Assembly: GCA_963930655.1 (NCBI GenBank)
Contig: OZ005607.1
Coordinates: forward strand, 8,944,874-9,008,873
Reading direction: 5' to 3'
From: Myrica gale
Taxonomy: Eukaryota > Streptophyta > Magnoliopsida > Fagales > Myricaceae
DNA length: 64,000 nucleotides
Shown one piece after another: positions 1 through 12,288 of this stretch. Below the pieces are notes generated by a model. That model was not told the DNA's origin. It did no database searches and saw nothing but the letters and a program-made list of their open reading frames with translations. Position 1 is the first letter of the stretch. Each line of letters starts with the position of its first letter. A program made the translations under genes and the position numbers.

Positions 1-1094
1 AGTTGGAAATGAATACTCTGTTTTCTTCCTGAGATAGTTGAAAAAGGTTGGATGGGAGGCCAGAAGCCATGACATGTGAAAGAATTTCAATGAAGTGGTT
101 GGAAGAGTGTTCGTGGCTTTCTAAGAGAGAGAAACACAAACAAAATCTGCGCAAAGAGTACAGGGCAGAGGTAAGTCATTTGGTCTCACTTACTAAGGGT
201 ATTTTGGTAAAAACAGGTGAGATTGGGGCATGTGCAACGCACGTGATGCCGAATTTCGTGATTTTTGACGGAAAATTGGACGGGGGGCGAAGATTGAAAA
301 TGTATAAAATTTATGGGGCGTAAATCGCAGTTTTGATACTTAAGGGGGCTCGATTGCAATTGCTCCATACTTAAGGGGCGCAAAATGACATTACCCCATT
401 ATTTTTTGTTGGTAATGAGGAAAATTCGTGCACCGAGCTCGGACGGAATTGACTCAGTATCCGCACAAGTTGGGTTCAATGCCACGACAAACTTCGGATC
501 GTGCAGCCCTCAAGACACACAATGCTAAGAAATTCCAACTTTTGGTGTGGATAACCTAAAAGAATTGTTTGCACCTGAAAGATTCGAACTTAAGATTTAA
601 GAGGAAACACACCCCTAAACTGAAGGAGCCTTGACCACCCAAGCCTAACTCCTTAAATTATCTATTTCTTTTTAATTTTCGTGAAAGGAGAATGTGGTAG
701 ATAATTAGACCATAATATATTAGTATTGTTTGTCGGGAGAGAATCCTTATGAAATCAGACACCTCCTCTTCCCAATTACCAAAATCCAGAATATCGTTCT
801 CATTGCGGCACAAGCAAGCCAACGCAACAAAACACATTCCTATAATAGTTGATAAACCGCTCCTGTCCAATCCGAGAAAAAGCAAGAACCCGCGTCCTAC
901 TCTCTTTGTCCCACAATCTCCTGTCTCTTGCATCTTGATCTCCATTTCAAATCAATTAGCCAAAAGAGATTTGTATTTCAAATCCCATTCCCCACCACCA
1001 ACATTTGCAATACAAGCGAATGGCTCTAATACATCTCTGACTCTGAGATCAAATCAATCGCCATTTTTTTTATCGGTTTTGCATTACAATCGTA
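1..1094. other. Upstream region of the rhomboid gene
   Basis: No gene is supported here. An open stretch at about 48-167 ends in a good donor (gtaagt) and could be the end of an exon from a neighbouring gene, but its frame is closed just upstream and I do not recognise it. Positions 240-397 look like one end of a TIR transposon: purine-rich lines about ligands of the form aaggggcgcaaaatgaca running into tacccc, without a partner arm nearby. An open frame at 749-1141 crosses the rhomboid start codon in another frame and is treated as 5' UTR. Confidence 0.4.
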
Positions 1095-4000
1095 ATGGTG
1101 CGGAGCCACACTTCGTCTTCGGAGGGCCAGATCGAGATTAAGGTCCATCCGCGGCGCGGGGCCAACGCGGTACACCCGGTGGATCCCACTCCTGCAACGA
1201 CGTCGTCGTCGCAGCAGCCGGCGATGCGAGCGTTCAGCGGCGATGAGTTCAGGCCGTTCAAGCGGTGGTTCCCGTGGCTGGTGCCGACCTTCGTGGTGGT
1301 AAACATTGCGCTCTTCGTGGTTACCATGTACGTCAACAATTGTCCCAAGAACTCCACCTCCTGCATCGCCAGGTTCTTGGGCAGGTTCGCATTCCAGACC
1401 CTCAAAGAGAATCCCCTTCTGGGGCCCTCTTCCTCCACGTGAGACCTCCACCTCTTTCTCTCTGCAAATGTACATTACTGTTCGGCTTCGAAATAAAAAC
1501 CAATTGAACGTATCATTGGTTGCTTTGGATTGTGATATTGATTAGCTGTGGAGATTTCAATATTTTTTCTTTTAGTCGATACTAATTTATTTGGCTTAAA
1601 GAGTGTAGCTGATGAAACTGGAGAACTGGGGGTCCCTTGTTGTTAATGTGGCATGTATATAATTTGATTGCACTGGCTTTACCGGATGCAATTTCGGTTT
1701 TGTGTTTTTGTCGTTCGATTGATCCTTTTGGTAATTATATCAGTTTTGATTATGTACGATTTTACTCACGCTGTCAGGCAACGAACATATAGGCGAAGGT
1801 GGTGTCGCTCTAAATTCAAACCATGCCGGAATTGCTTTGGTCTTCGTTTCTAAATTAATTGTGTTTTGTTTCGAGTTCGTTCTAAATTTTCTGACGATAT
1901 GGTAAAAAAATTGTTATTTTGGGTGGATAAAGTACTTGAGACATAGTTCTTAGGAAAGGAGACTAAAAATAATGGTACAAGATATCTGTCCTACACTTTA
2001 CTATGAAAAGAGTTCTACATGTATTCTTTGAGTAGAGAAATAAGAATTGATAAGGGTTAAGAGTTTCTGGCTGGGTTATTTTTAATTTGAGCTGGTTCTG
2101 ATCTGTGAGTATGTGTAGGTCGTAGTCCAATATGCCTTCACTTTTTTCAGGTTGGAGAAGATGGGTGCACTAGAAGTGGACAAAGTTGTCCATGGGCACC
2201 AGGGATGGCGTCTGATCTCTTGTGTATGGTTACATGCTGGAGTTTTCCATATACTCGCCAATATGTTGAGTCTTTTATTCATTGGAATTCGGCTTGAACA
2301 AGAATTTGGGTTTGGTATGCAACTTTGGCATCTTCAAATTTGTTCTCATGTATTTCATCTGTTTCTGTTAGTGATATGAACTTATTACATCACTGAGTCA
2401 TTTCTATTACTGGGTTCTTGGTGCATGGAATTGGAATTGATGCTTTGAATTCCAACATCAACGTCAATTCTGATTGATTTGGAATAATAATCATATCTTC
2501 AACATGAAAAAAAATATCGGAGCACGGAGCCTTGCAATTTCTTCTTAAGACCAAAGTTGCTAGGTTTCCCAGTCGGTTTGTTGGTCAAAAAATGTTCCTT
2601 AACATGGAACAATGGAGAGCAAGAAGAATTTCACTAATCAAAATCTGTTGGAAAAAATGTGGTTGAGTTAAAATCCAACCAATGAAAACTCTTATTATTA
2701 ATATCAAGATAGCTGCAATTTGTACACAGATGGTTTGAGATAATCTGCACCCAGATTCAGAATTTCTAATTTTGCACCAAGTCAACTGAATTACTTCTGA
2801 TACTGGAGGAGTGGAGAAATTGATCCTTGTGTTGGTTACAACTCAAAAACTCTGATGGATATCCGCTAGGTTTCAAGGAATAGAAGGGATCATAATCAGA
2901 GAGTTCAGAGATGTATTAAATGATGGCAGCATTCAGAAAAATTACATCCAACTTGGAGTGTCTTCAGGTTCTATAAAGTTTTGTTGGATGAACTCCATGT
3001 TGCAGTTGAAACCTTCTTGAAATAAGCACATATATGTAGTAACACCTATTCCACCACTTATGGGTGAACTATTTTTCATTGTTTTTCTTGTCAACATTAT
3101 GCATAGCATTGGCTCAAGATATTGGAAATATTCCAGTATGAAACCTTCTTTTATTTCTTTTAAGAAAATATATCATGCTTGGAAGACAAATAACAGAAAC
3201 TAGGAAATGGAATATCTCAGTTATGTGGGACAATGTTAGTGACCCAGTGACTAATTTCTTCGCCTTCGTCGTTTGTAATATGATTTTTTCTGCTTTTCCC
3301 TGACAGTTCGAATAGGGTTGGTCTATCTCATATCTGGTTTTGGAGGGAGTTTGCTGTCGGCTCTTTTTATTCAATCACGAATCTCTGTTGGTGCCTCTGG
3401 TGCACTATTCGGTTTACTAGGAGGCATGCTTTCAGAGCTCATTACAAATTGGACGATTTATGCAAATAAGGTAAATAAAGTCTCAGGTTCTAAAGGAGAT
3501 TCCTAATATATATTTAACATATTTGGGGGTTAGCTATATGTTTGGACCAATCATCTTACAGCTTCAACTTTTTATGTGCAGGTAGCAGCATTGTTGACTC
3601 TTGTTTTCATCATCGTAGTAAATTTAGCAGTTGGTATCCTACCGCACGTAGACAATTTTGCACATATTGGGGGATTTCTTTCTGGCTTTCTTCTTGGGTT
3701 TGTGTTTTTGATTCGTCCCCAGTTTGGATGGGTTAGCCAGAGAAATGCTCCTCCCGGATATATTGCCACTCCTGCTAAATCTAAACACAAGACATACCAG
3801 TATGTACTGTGGGTTCTCGCTCTGATACTATTGATTGCTGGGTATGTCCCTGGAACCATTCTTGATCTTCTGAATTTACATCTCTTTCTTCGCTCTTTGC
3901 ACTTCAGTTGTTTTCTGAACTATGCCCATAAAATGTGAGGAACTAGAGGAAAATAAGTTTCCCTGTGGGAAGTACATGCTCCATTAGTTGAGATTCTTTT

Positions 4001-5213
4001 TGGATTTCTATAGGAACCCCTCAATCAGCAGACTCACTTATATATTGGAATTTAAGTTAATTGTCAGATTCATTTTTAAGATGGCATTGTAAATTACCAG
4101 TAACCAGTTGCCAATAGGCTGCTGATTACGTGAAGTGTATCTTTTCACTAGATCACGGAGTTCTCTGAACAAAATTTTGTAAATTTTTGACAGATTTACC
4201 GGTGGGCTGATTCTGCTCCTGGGAGATGTTAATCTGAATGAGTCCTGCCCCTGGTGCCATTATTTGAGCTGTGTCCCTACCTCTAAATGGAACTGTAAAG
4301 CAGAAGAAGTGTCTTGTCAGGTAAGTGATGCTGTTACTCTCCTGTTTTTCGTTTTTATGGCATGCCAGTCTATCCATAGCTGGTATTCATGCTCGACTAA
4401 TGCAGTGCAAATATGTTCGCATGATAAACTTTGAGCACAAAAAACTAGGTGCTATATATTTTTTTTTGATAAGGCAATTTTATTGAAAGAAAAAGGAATA
4501 GAAGTAATAGTACAAAGGACTATACTGAGATTTCTATACCAAACACGCGAGAAAACTAATGAAATCTAAAAACTCTGAAAAGGGGGAACCCAACATGACA
4601 TTCACCCACAAGAACAAAGACTGCAAAAAATTGCTATATTATGGGATCCATTATCAATAATTGGAAACAAAAAATAGTTCAGCACGAAAAATCCTTTTGC
4701 AACACCCTATACGTATAATCATCCTATTTCCTCTTTCTTCTTCCCTAAGGTGTATGAAGCATAAAGCTGGATCATTACTCTTCCTAAAAAACAGAAACCG
4801 AAAATATGAAGTGCACGCAGAATCTTTTATTTGTCTTGTTTTTCCATCTTTAAGCTATAGAAATCCTACAGTAGCACAATTGCTGTAATATTGAGAGTGC
4901 TGCACATAACATGTTCTCTCCTGAGTACCAATCATCTTGGCTCTGATCATCTATTTTAGTCGGGAAACAAGCAAATTTAGGAGCCTGCCATGATAGAGCT
5001 GGACATTTGATGAGATCATTGACTAACTGTCCTTTTCTGTAATGGAATCATACATTGATTTTTGTTTGTGATACGGATATAATGTTGTTGCAGTCAAGCC
5101 AAACCGGGAACCTACTGAATTTAACATGCCTAAGCAATGGCAGAAGCAAATTTTACATGTTAGACGATAATACTTCCCAGATTCAGCAGCTCTGTACTCA
5201 GCTCTGCAGCTAA
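1095..5213 (+). CDS. RBL: Rhomboid-like intramembrane serine protease (RBL1/2-type), six exons
   Basis: Exons 1095-1438, 2151-2314, 3307-3470, 3582-3841, 4194-4320 and 5094-5213 splice in phase at GT-AG junctions to about 392 residues, close to the roughly 390 of Arabidopsis RBL1. Rhomboids cut transmembrane proteins inside the membrane; plant RBL1/2-type enzymes are placed in the Golgi. Exon 1 gives a cytosolic N-terminus and the first membrane segment ([19 protein letters not shown]). Exon 2 has the WLHAG...NM segment, exon 3 the catalytic serine motif [12 protein letters not shown], and exon 4 the catalytic histidine in [11 protein letters not shown] plus the last membrane segments. Exon 5 carries the Cys-rich tail ([12 protein letters not shown]) typical of this plant subgroup. 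Exon 6 is short and variable, so its call is the weakest. No lesion is seen. The start is the first ATG in frame with the conserved sequence. The subgroup is inferred from memory of the family. Confidence 0.93.
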
Positions 5214-6002
5214 AAATAGAAGTTAGCAGAGGAGTTGCTTGACCCCATTCTGTTGAAGATCTTGGTGTACATGATTCCTTCTTTTAACTCTGTAGATAAC
5301 TTGCTATATCCATGTGAAAATGTTTACAAACGTTCTTGCAATTTATTTTAGTTCATGAAATATTTTGCTCTTAGATAGTGTAAGTCGAGAATTCGAAACT
5401 CCCGTTGCACACTAATTCTCCAGGGCCCCAGACCACTCCATGCTTCTAGGTGGCTTGATAATTATTCGTTGCATGAGAATGAGAGAATCTCAGATTTCCG
5501 AGGATTTGATTGGATTGCACGAATCTCCAAATACCCTACTTATAATTTTTTTTTTCTAAGCTTATAATTTTTCTTTTAAGCTTCTGTTTTTGGCGGAAAC
5601 TCATTAGAATATCGACTAAACTTTTATATATTACCAAAAAAAATTCAACAAATATTGCAAACCACAATTTTAACGAGTTAACATTGAAAAGTTTAAAAAA
5701 CTAGAAATATTAAAGGTACATGAGTTTGTGAAAATGTGTATGTAAAAAAAAAGTATTTTTTAAAAATTAAATTATTTTTCAATTTTTTTTAAAAAGTAAA
5801 TTTATTTTAAGAAATAAAGTACAAAAAAATAATGTACTTTTTGGATTGATTATATAAAAAAGAGGAAAGTCTTTGATTGAGTGAGAAAGTTAATTTACTG
5901 CAAGCTTGTGACTTTCTTATTACTATTTTGTCTCTTCCTTTGTTATAATTTTATATATCGATCCGTCTCCTTGATAATTAATCATTTTTGGTTCTTGTAG
6001 AC
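5214..6002. other. AT-rich intergenic region downstream of the rhomboid gene
   Basis: This stretch holds the rhomboid 3' UTR and then very AT-rich DNA (about 5550-5850, with many A and T runs). I see no gene or clear repeat boundary. Confidence 0.5.
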
Positions 6003-6715
6003 AGAAAATGAAAGAAACATCTTTTCATCGACAATATGCTTGCAGGGATACATTTTGGTTAGCATCCTCTTGGTTCGTGAAATATGGAACAGGAAAAGAA
6101 CAAGGAAGCACAGACTCTTGGGGAGACATCTGCTCAAGCAGATCCTAACACGAAGGAACAAGAAGATAACAAAAAGAAATCAGACACTCCAGCAGAGGCA
6201 TGTAAGAAGCCACATTCATACATAAGGAAGTAAAGGCATCTATTGGAGCAAAGAAAACCCCCAAAATCTTAATTTTTTGGGGTTTTCTTTGCTCCGATAG
6301 ATGCCCATTAAAGGCGAAATCTAAAATCTCAAATAAGTCTTGTGGTAGATACTCTTTGAACGTCGGAAAAGATAAAGGCTCAGTGCAAACAACGAAAGGG
6401 GAATAAGCATGTATTGAAGGTCAACAAAGAAAGTAGCAGCAAGCCAGCAATGAAGAGGTTGGAAGGCTAAAATCGAGCGAAGAAGGCAAAAAGAAGAATA
6501 TCGTTAGTGCGAAGCATGACAATAAGAGCCATCAGCCTAAAACGAAGAGTTGACAGAACGAAGAAAAGAGTAATGGCATTGAAAAGAGCCAACATGATGA
6601 GAGAAAGGAAGAAAAACAAGGTGGTTTGATCTTGATGTGCAATGCAAAGACTAAGCCAGATTGTTTTCTACTACTATCGTGTAATGGGCGTGACAACAAG
6701 TAAAAAAGATATGGG
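6003..6715 (+). pseudogene. Truncated DCD-domain gene copy (pseudogene)
   Basis: This is a decayed partial relative of the DCD-domain gene at 15864-25676. A Lys/Glu-rich frame runs 6084-6233 (starting MEQEKNKEAQ) and stops. Further Lys/Ser/Glu-rich stretches follow in shifting frames, including a TGA in the 6480-6570 part. At 6620-6667 the start of a DCD domain is clear ([16 protein letters not shown]). It continues out of frame at 6672-6713 ([13 protein letters not shown]), so one frameshift lies near 6668-6671. The match to the intact gene's GMIFMCNSETKNDCYRYKV and LPTSKKDI is direct. The homology ends where a foldback transposon begins at about 6716, and no later DCD exon is seen. DCD (Development and Cell Death) domains occur in plant stress and cell-death proteins. 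It is probably a duplicate of the downstream gene, because the spacing of the lysine-rich and DCD parts is similar. Confidence 0.8.
6235..6305. repeat. Short near-perfect inverted repeat (hairpin)
   Basis: Two arms of about 31 bases, 6235-6266 and 6274-6305, are inverted copies differing by about one substitution and one base of length, around an AT-rich loop of about 8 bases. The arm starts GGCATCTATTGGAGCAAAG. It sits inside the DCD pseudogene directly after a stop codon. It could be a miniature foldback insertion or a snap-back duplication made during repair. Confidence 0.85.
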
Positions 6716-7066
6716 TTAAATACATTTTGCCCCCTTATCTTTGGGGTCATTTACACTTTATACCTCGATGTATTATTTTTGACACATTAGACCCCTTAAA
6801 TCACACATTTTTTCAATTTGGGCCTCGTATCCTAATTGTCCGTCAATTTAGACGAATTCCGTCAAAACGTGTGGTGCAATTTGTAAAAAAATTCAAAGAT
6901 AAGGGGGGCAATGTGTAAACTTTTTGACGGAATCCGTCTAAATTGACGGGCAATTTGGGTACGTGGTCCAAATTGAAAAAATGTGTAACTTTATGGGTCC
7001 AATGTGTCAAAAATAATATATCGGAGTGCGTAAATGACCCCAAAGATAAAGGGAGCAAAATGTATA
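6716..7066. mobile_element. Foldback TIR DNA transposon, non-autonomous
   Basis: Arms of about 150 bases face each other. The left arm starts AAATACATTTTGCCCCC and the right arm, read in reverse, ATATACATTTTGCTCCC; both continue through TTATCTTTGGGGTCATTTAC to a shared TCAATTTAGACG near the centre. It has no coding potential and no clear target duplication. It truncates the DCD pseudogene on its left. Confidence 0.8.
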
Positions 7067-7220
7067 TTGTGTGATGACAATCAAACCTGGGCAAAAACTT
7101 TTCGGGCTCAAACCTGGGCGAACCTTCATTATTAAGGAGAGGCTTCAAAGAAAATACCAAGCTTTTTCTCGGGTAAAGCGGAGGACAAGGTTGGTGCTTT
7201 GGAAGAAAGAGCCCGACTAA

Positions 7221-7387
7221 GGCTGCGTTTGCACTAAATATTTCACAAACTCCCAATAAAATACTACAATATAATCTCTCTCTCTCTCCCATCAAAAAAT
7301 ATAAAAAATTATCTCTCTTCACTTTTTCAGTAAACTCAATACTAACACTAAACTCAATACCAAAAATTTTACAACACAAACATAACC
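7221..7387. mobile_element. Tourist-like MITE
   Basis: The termini GGCTGCGTTTG and (inverted) GGTTATGTTTG are flanked by TAA at 7218-7220 and 7388-7390. A TAA target duplication fits PIF/Harbinger-type Tourist MITEs. The interior is AT-rich with a short CT run. Confidence 0.75.
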
Positions 7388-7823
7388 TAAATATCGGAGA
7401 GAGGAAGAGAGATTCTTATAACGTTTTGGTTGGAAAACGGAGAAGAAAATGAGAGGGAATTGTTACAGTACTTGGATTAGATTGACGTGACATATTAATG
7501 TCACAAGTCAGCACTTATCGTTAATGAAGGAGGACGAAGTCTCTTTTTTTCTTTTCAAAATCATAATCTCAGAGAGCTAAATAGCTAATTTGATACCTCG
7601 AGAATCAATTTACAACTTTCTAATGCCTCAGGGGATATGTGGGTGCAATTTCACCAAACATTTATTTAGTAGTTATGAGTAAGTTGACGAACAAGCTACC
7701 TAGTTGGATTTCAAATTACGTAGTTCATCAATTAGTACTTATCAGTCAAAAGATCAAGCACCGCGGGTGTCATCCTTTTTTGACCCATAGATCAAAGGCA
7801 AATGAAAGATAGAATCATTTTCC

Positions 7824-9176
7824 CAGTGGCGGAACCAGAAATCCAATCGAAGGGGATCGAACTCCTAAGGAAAAATGACAAAAACAAATTACTACGTAAT
7901 GCAAAAAAATATCTTAAGACTTAAAATATCAAAAATTAAGAATTAAAAACACTAAAAATATTAAAATACACGTATCGTACTATTAGCTGATACTGAGAGG
8001 TGGCAATTGGATCCTACGAGACTGTATATTCTGAAAACATTGTAAAATAACTTCGTGATTAACCAAACAAGGAAGAGCTTCAAACAATGAGATATCCATC
8101 AATAATTAACCAAACATACATGTCAAAGCAGTGAATATAAATGCTAACAAATTAATTACAAAACCATATTAACTATTGCAATTTTTTTTCTTTTTTTCAT
8201 CCCCAAGCCTTTTCTTTTGATGTTCATTGATATGCAGGGCAATGATTTTACTGTTTCCAAATTTTCCAACTATTCTAACATGTGAATTGTTGATCACAAA
8301 ATTTTGTGCAACTCTTGTTTCAAAGGTAACAAATCATACTTTTAACCCTTCTATATAAATACTATCAAATAAAATACAAAGACTTGATAAATTTATATGT
8401 ATTAAAATTGTTAGTTGCATTGACCTAGCAATGCTGAAATGATATCATCAAAGTCCCACTATTTATCGCTAGTTCATAAGAGGCAATAAGTCCCAAGGAA
8501 AGATGTGCAATCTCTTATGCGCAAAAAATGCTTCTACTGTGTCATCAGCCCAGCTACTTGGGCTAAACGGTAGATTCTAACTTAAAACCCATAACAATTG
8601 GTTATGAATCTTAGTGCTACTCCAGGCATATCTGACTAGATTCTTGAGACTTATGTAAATTCTCCTCTAAGGCAGATCTACAAGATCATGTTTTCTATAG
8701 TTATGGTCAGTTATTTAATACATGACGCAAATAATTGAACGTAAAAGCCAACTATCACTAACTGGAATGCATAGAGGAATAGAAAAACCAGCAAAATAAG
8801 GATAATATTGTTGCCCGATAAATACGAAGTGCATAACCTATTCGATTAGCAGAACAATAAGGTAGAAGAACCAAAAGAATGCAAAAAAAAAAAAATAGTA
8901 TATCCTTATTATCAGCGAGAATTCACCCAAAGAACCAATCTCAAAACCCTCAATCTTGTAAGCTCTTCAACCCATAAATCAACTACACAAATTGAAAGGG
9001 ATTGGGCCTAGGCCGTTCAGGACCTAATGGGGATCATATGAAGTTGGCCTAGGCCTATGGGTATCGGGCCTAGGCCATCTTCTATTTTTTAAAAAAAAAT
9101 ATACATATAAATTTTTTTTTTTGGGGTAGCCAAGGGTGTCGGCTGACACCTTTCGCTCCCCCTCCTTCCGCCCATG
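7824..9176. mobile_element. hAT-type non-autonomous element, 1.35 kb
   Basis: The left end CAGTGGCGGAACC and right end TTCCGCCCATG are imperfect inverted ends. The flanks cattttcc (7816-7823) and catattcc (9177-9184) match at 7 of 8 positions, as expected for an old hAT 8-bp target duplication. The interior is AT-rich without a transposase. Near 9000-9080 several copies of the palindrome CCTAGGCC occur. Confidence 0.65.
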
Positions 9177-9580
9177 CATATTCCTTCAAGTCCAAAGTCC
9201 ACACCTCATGCACTACTTCCATCGCCATAACCAATTAGATTAGCTTTGTCTATATTCAGCAGAATCACGCTTTTTAAACTCATGAAATAGAAGCACCAAA
9301 ATTGCAGAGCAGAGATATTATAAATGACTTCACTTACTATAGGAATTATCACTGCAAACTTCTAATAAATAGATAGAGAAAAAAAACTAATCTCAGCAAA
9401 ATATATCATAACTAACCAGACACAGATTTCCAGAGATTTAGACCCCTAATAGCTCAAAACAAGTGAAGACCTCGAATAAGAGAAACAGATACCACGATAT
9501 GCTACATTTTAGAAGCCATAATCAGTTTCTCTAAGCTTCTCGACTAAACCAATTTGTTTGTAAGTCCAATAAACAAATTA
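9177..9580. other. Intergenic, nothing recognised
   Basis: AT-rich DNA between two transposons; I see no gene, RNA or repeat structure in it. Confidence 0.4.
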
Positions 9581-11687
9581 GGCTAAATTATCCTGTCAGT
9601 TTCTGGGGTTTGATGTATTCATAGATTGGTCCATAAGATAATTTTTGTCCTACGGGTATTCCTATGCTTTATATCGTTTCCCAGATTGGTCTTGCCATCA
9701 GAAATTTGGTCCAATTTTTGGACCGGATTTCAGGTTGTGCCTAAATTAAAGGATCGGACCGGTCCAGCTAGACCACTTAAGTGGTTTAGATCGGGGTTTT
9801 TTCCCCTAAATATGGTTTGCATAATAAAATATTTATTAATTAATTAGTTGACTATATATTCAAAGAAACCATCAATATTACTTAATAGACGTTTTAAAAT
9901 TATCCTTCAATATGAGAGATCTCATATGGCAGGAAATGAATGACAAATATTTCTAACACCCTAGACCTCATATTATGGTCAATTATTAAATTAAAACCTT
10001 ATTAAATTGATCGAAATAATTTTCATTAATTGATTTCCAAATACATTAATTGCAAATAAAATTCCATCAATAAATTTTCAAATATATTGTGATCAATTAT
10101 AAAATAAAATATTTATTAATTAATTAGTTGACTATATATTCAAAGAAACCATCAATATTACTTAATAGACGTTTTAAAATTATCCTTCAATATGAGAGAT
10201 AGTCAATCCAAAATTGATTTTGTTTCTATTTGAACTCTTTAAATGCAAATTTTCGTGAATCATAGAAACGAATATCCCCTAAAAATTGTTGGTGATAAGG
10301 AGAGAATTTTTAGCTGAGATTTTGTTTCCATTTGAATTTGAATTTTCTCAACTCTCTCTTTAAATCAAGAATTGTTGGGTAATAGAGAGATAATTTTCAG
10401 GTGAGATTTTATTTATTTCTGAATTTGAATTTGAATTTCCTAATTCTCCCTTTAAATTTGGAAACTATTAATTTGTTAAGAACTTTTCTTTCTCCCACTA
10501 GGCCACTACCCCTCTCAGCTCTCTCACTCTCACCCTCTCAGCTCCCTCTCTTTCACCTCTTTGCCTCTCCCCCTTTCTATCTCTCTCTCTCTCCCCAGCA
10601 CCTCTCTCTCTCTCTCCAGCACCTCTCTCCCTCTCTCTTTTCACTATCTCATTCTCCCCTGCGTCTCTTTTTTTTTTAATAAAAAAATATTTATCATTTA
10701 TATCAATAAATCTGGTCCGGACTGGTCCCCAAAAGGTCTGGACTGGACCAAACTGGATATAACCAATTTTTTTAAATCCGATCTGGTCTGGTCTGCGATC
10801 CGATTTTGTGTAGCCATAGACAGCTGAGTCTTGTCTTCTTGCTCTCTGGTAATTCACAAACCCTTTGAAAGTGTAATTGTTGATACCTAAAGACAATCAT
10901 CCTTCCTTGTTGACAAGTGAAACTTGTGGTCCTCAAGTTTTGGACGTGTGTTAGCCAAAGAACCAGTGAAACCCACACCAAGAACTGGAGAACCTGGTCT
11001 AGAGAGCTTGAATGCGCGTGATTATAAGCTGAAAAAGCCATTTGTTGTGCGGTTTGTAATTGTCTGTTTACCGTCAACTAAACATCAAAATATTTCCTTA
11101 AGAGAGAGGGATGAGAGAGAGAGAGAGAGTTGTCAAGTGTACAACAAAGAAATTGGACCCCAAGGAAGGATCATTTGCCAAAGGGGGTAGCGAATATGCT
11201 CTTTTGAATTAGCCCAACCATTCATAAGTGAAGATTTTAGTGTGACACTTCTTTTTTCTAGATTTATTAGAACATTTAAGAGTGTCTTATACTCAATAAG
11301 CTCTTCTTGATGATTTGCCATCTATACTTGGAGGCCAGCATGTTTCTTCTACCCCGTACTTTCTCCAAGCATGGCCGTCGTCAATGGCGGAAGAAATTGT
11401 TGTCCACGATTGTGAAGCTTCTTGCAAACAAGAACATGCGACTATTTTAGATGTGTGGCCCACGATTTTGTAACGTTTTTATTGATGTTACATAATTTAA
11501 CACGTGTCACTTGGTTATTGGATATGACGTAGTTGCCGTCAGCCACATATGTAAATTTCGTTGGCCTATCTAACGGCAGCCAATCTGGGAAACGTTAGAA
11601 ACCACAGAGTACCAGTAGGACAAAGATTACCTTAGAGACTAATCTGGGAATACGTCAAATCCCAAGGACTGACGGAGTAATTTAGCC
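9581..11687. mobile_element. Non-autonomous MULE, 2.1 kb, with long TIRs and perfect 9-bp target duplication
   Basis: The left arm (9581 to about 9695, starting GGCTAAATTATCCTGTCAG) and right arm (about 11570-11687, inverted start GGCTAAATTACTCCGTCAG) are diverged inverted copies of about 115 bp. They share blocks such as TTTGTCCTAC and TTTCCCAGATTGG. The flanks are identical 9-mers AACAAATTA (9572-9580 and 11688-11696), the duplication length of Mutator-like elements. No transposase is seen. Its middle carries a GGTCCGG-type repeat (about 9700-10810). The 10810-11570 part is unrecognised and could be captured host DNA. Confidence 0.88.
9700..10810. repeat. GGTCCGG-type repeat (copy A) nested in the MULE
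   Basis: It shares long similarity with 57130-57361 and 59056-59378, in the order GGTTGTGCCTAAATTAAAGG, AAATATGGTTTGCATAAT, and then AT-rich text. It includes the palindrome ACCACTTAAGTGGT at 9772-9785. A block of about 95 bases is present twice as near-identical direct repeats at 9828-9922 and 10108-10203. A CT-rich tract (10500-10665) follows. The right end has GGTCCGGACTGGTCC and CTGGTCTGGTCTG motifs. It is probably a hAT relative; ends and target duplication are not clear. Confidence 0.6.
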
Positions 11688-11696
11688 AACAAATTA

Positions 11697-12065
11697 GGTC
11701 TCTTATCATTCTTTGAGGCTACATTGCAGCAACATTTAGATCCTACGCCGTGGAGTGCATATCCTCCACTAAGGGTCATTTATATCCCGTCTGTTGTATA
11801 ATATAACCTCTTCAAATGCAGCTGGAGAAGACAATCCTTCAATGTGGAAATTCCTGGCAAACTATTTTCATGGATTTCGGCGGAATAAGGTGGACAAAAA
11901 CGACAACAGTGAGAAGCAGTGGCAGCATCGGCACTAACGACTGAATTAGAAGTGAAAAAAGCAATGATAACTTGTGGTCTGACTCTGACACCTAAAATAA
12001 TGGCTACAAACATATATCAAAACTCAGATGCATGAATAACCAACTAAAAAACGACAATGCAAAAT
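11697..12065. other. Intergenic, nothing recognised
   Basis: Unique-looking sequence between two transposons. Short open frames occur here but none resembles a known family. Confidence 0.4.
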
Positions 12066-12288
12066 GAGCATGTTTGTTTTGAGAAAATTTATAGGATGCT
12101 AAGTATGATGTGAATATTTAGGTGATGTTTGAGCTTTACTAGTATGCGTGTAGAAAATGTTGACTTGTATTGATGTGTGTAAAAGGTAATAATGAGTTGT
12201 ATTGATATTCGTGTAGGAGTAATATTGTGAGTTAATGTTAAAAAGTTGTATGCAAATCCTAAAAAAAAATTCAAAACAAACATGCCAC
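12066..12288. mobile_element. MITE, family with GTTCGGTT/GTTTGTTTT ends
   Basis: The inverted ends GCATGTTTGTTTTGA and TCAAAACAAACATGC bracket AT-rich DNA that contains ttaggtgatgttt and tagtatgcgtg. Similar phrases occur in the elements at 41146-41330 and 62148-62326. The exact target duplication is unclear. Confidence 0.6.

Noticed and set aside
749-1141. 130-residue frame upstream of and overlapping the rhomboid start
   Set aside because: No family resemblance; it overlaps the well-supported exon 1 in another frame and is best taken as 5' UTR.
10401-10896. Leu/Ser/Pro-rich and Arg/Glu-rich frames on both strands
   Set aside because: They come from a CT-rich low-complexity tract inside a repeat.
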